A stretch of 32,532 bases of DNA from Deltaproteobacteria bacterium (lineage in GTDB: Bacteria; Desulfobacterota; Desulfarculia; Adiutricales; Adiutricaceae). The translations under genes were made by a program, and so were the position numbers. Under the pieces are notes generated by a model. It saw only the letters and a list, made by a program, of their open reading frames with translations. It was not told the DNA's origin and did no database searches. This document shows positions 23,262-29,400 of the stretch, in pieces. Numbering within the stretch: the stretch's first letter is position 1; every line of letters starts with the position of its first letter. Location of the stretch: NCBI GenBank assembly GCA_031269825.1, contig JAISYP010000092.1, forward strand, positions 1-32,532, given 5' to 3'.

Positions 23262-23498
23262 ATGAAAAACTGGTTTCGCGACGCGTTCGCTTTCACCAAC
23301 CCCCCTCGCCCACCCCAACCCCGAACCATTAAACAACTCCGCCAATTCGATCTACGCGATCCCTATGAGCGAGGCGTGACCGTGGATCCGGTGGAAGCCC
23401 AGCTATTAGGTCTTTTTGAGGATGAGGCTATTGACCAGGATGAGTTTGATCCGCGGTCGCCAGCGGCCATGTTTGAGCTGTTGGGGGAGGTCGAATAA
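23262..23498 (+). CDS. Small acidic protein of unknown function, coupled to ardC-like gene
   Basis: This 78-aa protein begins MKNWFRDAFAFTNPP and ends in a strongly acidic region (GLFEDEAIDQDEFDP, MFELLGEVE). No family is recognised. The start is set by GAGGCGACCCC directly before the ATG, a motif shared with dotI and the 751-aa gene; an upstream in-frame start at 23229 would add 11 residues. Its TAA is immediately followed by the ATG of the ArdC-like gene, so the two are almost certainly cotranscribed. A small acidic partner next to an antirestriction gene could be a DNA mimic or a binding partner, but nothing in the sequence proves this. Confidence 0.6.
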   Translation: MKNWFRDAFAFTNPPRPPQPRTIKQLRQFDLRDPYERGVTVDPVEAQLLGLFEDEAIDQDEFDPRSPAAMFELLGEVE

Positions 23499-25946
23499 AT
23501 GGCTCCCCAGCGACCCGACCAACCGACCAATCGACAACTCATTAGCTCTTCGATCCGCCAGCTGATCATCGATGGCTTAGCCCCTTGGCAAAAACCCTGG
23601 GGAGCCTTCCACTGGCCACCCCACAACCCGATTACCGGGGCCACGTTTCAAGGGGTTAACCGAATAGCCTTAGCCAAGTCCGAGCTGGCCGATCCTCGCT
23701 GGCTCACCTTTAACCAGTTGGAAGCCCTGGGGCTTTGTCTTAAGGAGGACGAAGAAAGCCTCATCATCGAGGCTTGGGGCGTGGCCGAGAAGCGTCAACT
23801 TCTCGGCCAGAGCGGTCAACCCCTCCAGAACCGCCAGGGCCAACCCCAATTCATCCAGGTTAACCGCCCGGCTCCCCTCGCGCGCAATTACCGGGTCTAT
23901 AACGCCTCTCAACTAACTTGGCCTGGCGGCCAACCTCTTGAGCCCCTACCCCCTCGACAACTGACCTGGCTACCCAACCAACGGGCCGAAGCCATCATCC
24001 AGGCGACCCAGATTTCCGTCGCGCATGACCAAACGGGACGGACTTATTTTGATCGCCGAAAAAATAAGATCCACCTGCCGCCCAAAACCGGTTTCACTGA
24101 CCAAGACGCTTATTACGCGGCCATTTTACATGAGCTAGCCCACTGGGTTAACCACAAACAAAACTTGTTTAAAGGCTTGGGGAGGCGCGCGCGACCAAAA
24201 AACGCCCAAGAGGAAGTTCTGGTGGAGATAACCGCTTGGATGCTGTGCCAGGATCTCGGCCTGGCCCGGGATCCTAAACCGTGCGCCACTTATTTAGCCG
24301 ACTGGCTTAGTCTTCTGGCCGTCGACCAACACGCGATTGTCCGATTGGCCACTATGGCGGAAACGATTAAAAAATACCTCTTAAACCTCGCCCCAGCCCC
24401 CAACCCCAAGCCAGTCTTAATAACCAAACCCGTCTCAATAACCAAGGGCGACCAACCTCGCGACCAAGCCGTTAGCCGCCTCTATCGAGATCGAGATCGA
24501 GATCAAGATCAAGATCATAAACGAGAGCCAACGACGCCGTTACTGAAGCCAAACGAGTTTCTCGATCCCCCCGACCGCCTCCCCTTTAACTACAGCTTTG
24601 ACCGAGAAAAAATCGCGCGTGTCACGGCTTTAAACCGCCTCACCCATACCCTTCTGCGACCTGGGTTATTGATGGAGGCCAACGAACGCTGGCGACGTTT
24701 CGCGGATCACCTAGCGGAGATCAGTCAAAAACATTGGACTTGGGACTACGAGTACAAAAGCTTTTTGCGCGAGGCCAAGCGAGTGGCCAAGGTGGAAATC
24801 GATTTCCTTAAACAAACCTCGACCAAGAGCATGTCCTATCGCCAGCTAGAAGTACCCATCTACAACGGCGTTCTCACGATTGTCAAAGCCGCCCGAGGTT
24901 TGGAGCTACCCCTGTTTTGGCTCGCCTTTCCCCAACCAGCGGAACCGCCCTTGGCCACGGTTCATCCCGTGGCCAGGGCTGAAAAAGGCGATAAGCCGCT
25001 TACTTTTAAAGTTTTTAACGAGTTGATGAGCTATTTTAAACCTTCTGAGCCAGAAAACGCTTGTCGATTTTTAGTATTAAGTCCTAGTTATCGGTTATTA
25101 GCTATATTTTTAGTCCATGAGCGCGCCTTAGATTTTACGGCCCAACTCAATTCACCGGACATCGATCTTTTAAAAGATCATCAGGCCGAACAAAAGGCCT
25201 TTTTATGGAAAAACCGCGAGATCGTCTCTAAAAACCCGCGGAAAGAAATTGAGCTAACCGATAATGAACGCGCGGAATTGCGGGAAAAACTTCGAGCTTT
25301 AAAAACGCCCCCAACCGATCTATCCCCCACCGCTCCGGCTAATAAGCCGGAGCGCGTTAGCCAGGTTCCTAACCCTAATCCTAGCTCCGCCCCTAGGCCA
25401 GAGCCTTCTGGCCCAGTTCTTGCCCCAACAACTAAGTCGACTAGCCCCAATCCCGTTTCAACGCCTAGCTCAACGCCTCAGTCAGCCACTAACTCAGAAC
25501 CGACTCACCCCCCAACCACCAGCCCCCAAACCGCCCCTCCACCCCCAGCCAGCCCAAAACCCAGTCCCCCTGGACTCTGGGAGCGACGGCCCGTCCCCTA
25601 CCCCCAAGGCGCCTTAGGGGCGTCTCAACCTCAACCGGCTCAACCACAACCGGCTCAACCACAACCGAATAAATCCGCCCCAACCGCGCCGCTATCTCTT
25701 AATAGTCCAACCATATCCAATAGTCCCGCCCCAACGGCGGTGGAAGCCCCTCCGCTCAATTCCACGAGCCCAGCCCCAGCGACGCGACCTAACCCACCCC
25801 CCAGCGACGCCAAGTTTGCGCCCCTATCCACCACCCCGCCAGAGCCTAGCCAACCGCGGCCGAACCGCGGCTCAGAGACCAACCCCCCCGTTTTAGCCGC
25901 GGATTCGGCGACCACGTGGTCTGAGCGGCCTCGACCAAGATTATAG
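23499..25946 (+). CDS. ardC: ArdC-like antirestriction/ssDNA-binding zincin protein with disordered tail
   Basis: The N-terminus (RQLISSSIRQLIIDGLAPWQKPWG, NPITGATFQGVNRIAL, WLTFNQLEALGL, ARNYRVYNASQLTW) is typical of the ArdC N-terminal ssDNA-binding domain. A zincin-like metallopeptidase domain follows with HELAHW (H211, E212, H215) and a likely third ligand E243 in EEVLVEITAWMLCQ. ArdC proteins of conjugative plasmids protect incoming single-stranded DNA from restriction. Residues ~355-590 form a further, unrecognised region. The last ~200 residues are Pro/Ser/Thr-rich and contain QPQPA repeats. At 815 aa it is much longer than plasmid ArdC (about 300 aa). Hairpins at 23782-23809, 24952-24975 and 25331-25354 lie within it. 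Confidence 0.85.
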   Translation: MAPQRPDQPTNRQLISSSIRQLIIDGLAPWQKPWGAFHWPPHNPITGATFQGVNRIALAKSELADPRWLTFNQLEALGLCLKEDEESLIIEAWGVAEKRQLLGQSGQPLQNRQGQPQFIQVNRPAPLARNYRVYNASQLTWPGGQPLEPLPPRQLTWLPNQRAEAIIQATQISVAHDQTGRTYFDRRKNKIHLPPKTGFTDQDAYYAAILHELAHWVNHKQNLFKGLGRRARPKNAQEEVLVEITAWMLCQDLGLARDPKPCATYLADWLSLLAVDQHAIVRLATMAETIKKYLLNLAPAPNPKPVLITKPVSITKGDQPRDQAVSRLYRDRDRDQDQDHKREPTTPLLKPNEFLDPPDRLPFNYSFDREKIARVTALNRLTHTLLRPGLLMEANERWRRFADHLAEISQKHWTWDYEYKSFLREAKRVAKVEIDFLKQTSTKSMSYRQLEVPIYNGVLTIVKAARGLELPLFWLAFPQPAEPPLATVHPVARAEKGDKPLTFKVFNELMSYFKPSEPENACRFLVLSPSYRLLAIFLVHERALDFTAQLNSPDIDLLKDHQAEQKAFLWKNREIVSKNPRKEIELTDNERAELREKLRALKTPPTDLSPTAPANKPERVSQVPNPNPSSAPRPEPSGPVLAPTTKSTSPNPVSTPSSTPQSATNSEPTHPPTTSPQTAPPPPASPKPSPPGLWERRPVPYPQGALGASQPQPAQPQPAQPQPNKSAPTAPLSLNSPTISNSPAPTAVEAPPLNSTSPAPATRPNPPPSDAKFAPLSTTPPEPSQPRPNRGSETNPPVLAADSATTWSERPRPRL
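23782..23809. repeat. Perfect hairpin, 11-bp arms, in the ardC-like gene
   Basis: Arms TGGCCGAGAAG (23782-23792) and CTTCTCGGCCA (23799-23809), loop CGTCAA, between the two halves of the ssDNA-binding region. Confidence 0.85.
25331..25354. repeat. Perfect hairpin, 10-bp arms, in the ardC-like gene
   Basis: Arms CGCTCCGGCT (25331-25340) and AGCCGGAGCG (25345-25354), loop AATA. It lies where the structured part ends and the disordered tail starts. Confidence 0.85.
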
Positions 25947-25960
25947 AAAGGAAGCCCCCA

Positions 25961-26245
25961 ATGTCCGTTCTTTTAACCCAATCCGCTGGCTCTAGGCCAA
26001 CCTGGTCAGAGTTATCAGCCGTCCCGCCATCTGGCGTCGCGCTGTACCGAACGCGATTATCCGCGTCCCCAAGTAGACGCCGCTTAACTCGCCACCTTTG
26101 GCTCATTTGTCCCCCCAGTCGACGCGCGACTAAGCCCTCGCCCCCAAAGCGCCCTAAAAAACCAACTCCCCGGGCGCGTCTAAGACGCGCCCAGCGAGAG
26201 CCGTCTAAACGAGCTCGCTTTGGGAATAATCATACCAATGTTTAA
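25961..26245 (+). CDS. Small basic protein of unknown function
   Basis: This 94-aa ORF starts 14 bases after the ardC-like gene, with GAAAGGAAG as a ribosome site. The product is Arg/Lys/Pro/Ser-rich (PPSRRATKPSPPKRPKKPTPRARLRR region), very basic and without a membrane segment. It could bind nucleic acid. Doubt remains because a 21-base palindrome (26172-26192) sits in its 3' half and the composition gives no fold. It ends at the border of an AT-rich island. Confidence 0.45.
   Translation: MSVLLTQSAGSRPTWSELSAVPPSGVALYRTRLSASPSRRRLTRHLWLICPPSRRATKPSPPKRPKKPTPRARLRRAQREPSKRARFGNNHTNV
26172..26192. repeat. 21-bp palindrome in the small basic ORF
   Basis: Arms GGGCGCGTCT (26172-26181) and AGACGCGCCC (26183-26192) are separated by one base. 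Confidence 0.85.
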
Positions 26246-26458
26246 CGTAATAACAATATAAAATTGATAATTCAATCTATTTACTTTTAAAATATTATTT
26301 ACTTAATTTTATTACAACTATTAAGACAAGCTATTAATTATTATTATGTTTTTTAAATATACTTACTTGTTAAAATAATTATCAGATCAAATATTATGTT
26401 TTAACAACATATTAAAGACAAATATTTTAACTTTAGACTTTTTAATCAAGGAGTCATT
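26246..26458 (+). promoter_or_regulatory. AT-rich leader of the adhesin gene
   Basis: About 210 very AT-rich bases end in AAGGAG 7 bases before the adhesin ATG. TTGTTA (26367-26372) and TATTAT (26392-26397) form a possible promoter, but the 19-base spacer is long. AAATATT recurs at least three times. It probably carries the adhesin promoter and binding sites for a nucleoid protein. Confidence 0.45.
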
Positions 26459-29400
26459 ATGATATCTTCTATATTAGCCTTAATACGGTCGCTACCCCGG
26501 CGGTCGTCTCTAGGCCAATCGTCTCTAGGCCAGTCGTCACTCGGTCAGTCACCTGTAGGTCAGTCGTCTTTAGGCTGGGCGTCCTCTTGGGCTCGCTTGG
26601 CTATAACCTTAGTTTTAACCATAATTATTATCGGCTCTCTGGGCCTCAGCCTAACGGCTTGCTCATCCCAAGAATCCTTCTCCCAACCAAGCCAGCCCCC
26701 ACCCAGTCTCACGGCCGCCCTGTTCGCGGAACCGCTAAGAGACTCCCTAGCCACCCCCCCCAGCTCCACCCCCAACTCCACCCTAAACAACAACCTAGCT
26801 TCCCCAAACCACGCCGCGCCAAGCCCCAACGCCTTCCCCAGACCCGATCGACCCTTTTACCAACTCACGGTCTTAGGAACCCCCGTCGCGGGCGAGCGTC
26901 GGGATCTGGAACTACGCCTGACCAAACCAGGCCAAGTTCCCGCTGACGGGTTAACGATTAAGGTTCGGCCGCATCCGGCCTGGGTCAACCTCAGACCCAT
27001 CAACCGCCGCCTGGATAGCCAAGGGCGATTGTTTCTGAAAGGCTTACTAACCCACCCAGCTCTAACCCAAGCCCCCTTAACCGTGGACATTGGCCCCGGT
27101 CAATCCCGGGCCACCACGTTAGTGAACATCCAAAGCGCCTCTTACGCGATGACCATTGTCGGTTTAACTAGACGCCCGCCGGGGGCTCGCCCCGCCCGGC
27201 GTCTAGCCAATAACTTGGCTGGTGACCAGGCCAAATCCAGGAGCCAGACTAGTCTTGAGGTTAGCCCTCCAACCCATCGCCCGTCTAACCCGCCCGCTAA
27301 TTACCCAGCTAGCCCTCTAACCAAAAACTCCGTCTCCCTAGTTAAAACCGATCTCCCCATAAACGGGCCGGTCTTTGATCTGGATTTAGCCATCCAGCGC
27401 GACGGACAAAATTACTCCGGAACCATCACTTTTCCCTCCGTCACCCATCTACCGAACTTAAGAAACCTACCCCGACCAGTCGTTCAGGGGCGATTATCCC
27501 TGAAAGGCCTAAAAATCGTAGCTCCAGGCCCTTTAGTCGGCCTCTTGCCCCACGGCCGGGTGACGATGTTTTTGGATCCACGCTCGCCTACCTTAACCCC
27601 CTTCGGGACAAACCTAGCCAGCTCTTCTGGACAGGCTGAGTCGTCTCCAGCTCTAGCCCCAGCGTCTATAACTTTTCCGCCTCTGGCCAATCCCCAAAAA
27701 GTTCCCCAGCCCATCATGGATCGGTTTTTAGCCTATCTAGCGAGAAACCCCGCTGGCGGTCAAAAGAGCCCCTTAGGCCCAATCGCCACCGAAAGTCTCA
27801 GCCTCTTAAGCGCGACTATAGGCGAGAAACTGTCGCCTTGGGGGCAGTTTCGTTCCCGGCTCGGTTTAGGCTCAGGCGGCCAATTTCAAGGGGGCGTGGA
27901 TTACCTATTTCCTTTTGTCGAACGACCTGATTGGCTCTTTTTTGGCCAAGGGGGAGCCAGTTTTAATGACCAAGGCCGCTTACTAGCTTACCTGGGGCTA
28001 GGTCAACGCTTTTTCCCCCAGCCAGATTGGGCCATTGGTTACAACGCCTTCGTGGATAGCGATCTGGAGCGAGCTCATTATCGGGCCGGTTTGGGCTTAG
28101 AGTTATGGTCGCGCCAGGTAAAACTAGCCGCCAACCTCTACCAAGGCCTCGGCCCCTGGCGAAAATCCTTGGATTACCCCCAATGGCCCGTTTTGGAACG
28201 CGCGGCCTCGGGTTGGGATATCCGGGCCGAAGGGCGATTGCCCTTCGCGCCCAGCTTAGCCCTCACGGGCTCGGTGGGTAAGTGGCGGGGCGGAGGGGCT
28301 TCTCATAGCCCAATCGGCTCTTTCACCCCCTATAAAAGAACCCAAGGGCGCTCGTTTTCCTATGGCCTAAACTGGTCGCCCTGGCCCTTTCTCACCGCCT
28401 CCCTCAGTCAAACCCAAATCCAAGGTCAAAAGGCCCAGCTTAGCCTGGGGCTGGCCTTAACCGTACGCCCAGGGGTGGCTTGGTCGGAACAAACCCTAGC
28501 CGCTAAGCCCCAACTAGCCCGACATGATTTCGTGGATCGCGATTATCAAATGCCCTTGGCCTACCAGGGCCTAACCATCCACCGAATCACCCTGATGAGC
28601 GATCTAGGTCAGGGCCTTTATCGTTTCGCGGTTAAAGACGGGTTTGGCCAGGTGGTAAAAAACCTGGCCATCCACGTCTCCATCCAAGATCCCAAGGCTC
28701 AAATCTATGATCCTGGAAAACAAATTGTAACTAAGACGTTCCTTACCGATTCCAGCGGCGAGGCCCTCGCTCAATATCGTTCCCCCACCGGAACCCCCAC
28801 GCTGGCGACCCTAAAAACCAGCCATGGCCAAGGCGAGTTTCTGGTGACCCCCCTGGTTAGCCCACCCCCTAACCCCAGCCCCAGTCCACCAGATTCGGAA
28901 AAACAGACTCCCCAAACCCCGGAGGAACCAGTGTACGCGGTGTTTTTAAAACAGGCTCAAACTCCGAATTTCGTGTTCGGGTTAAAGGATCAAAACGATG
29001 AGCCTGTCCCCAACCAAGCCATCACCGGGGAGATCTTAGATGGAAGCGTCCAGATCTACGGTTCCCGGGCTCGGACGATCGCCAGCCGCTTTGTCACTAA
29101 CCCAAAGGGGGAGTTTGAGGTGTCGTTAGGCCCCCAACCCGGTCATCCCGAAACCGATCTGGCCCTCACCCCAGAAAAAGGCGCCCGACAAGTTTTTACC
29201 CTGCCACTCCCCCACGAGCTGGCCCTTCAGGCTTCCGCCAGCGAGTTAACCAGCCTGACCGCCACGGATATTGTTTTAACGCTTCTGTTTAATAACGCTC
29301 CCCTGGCCCAGGGAACGGCCGTGAAACTAACCGGAACCCCAGGCGGTTGGGCCAACCTACCCGCCCACGAGCTGGTGGGCGAACATGGCCAAATCGCCTT

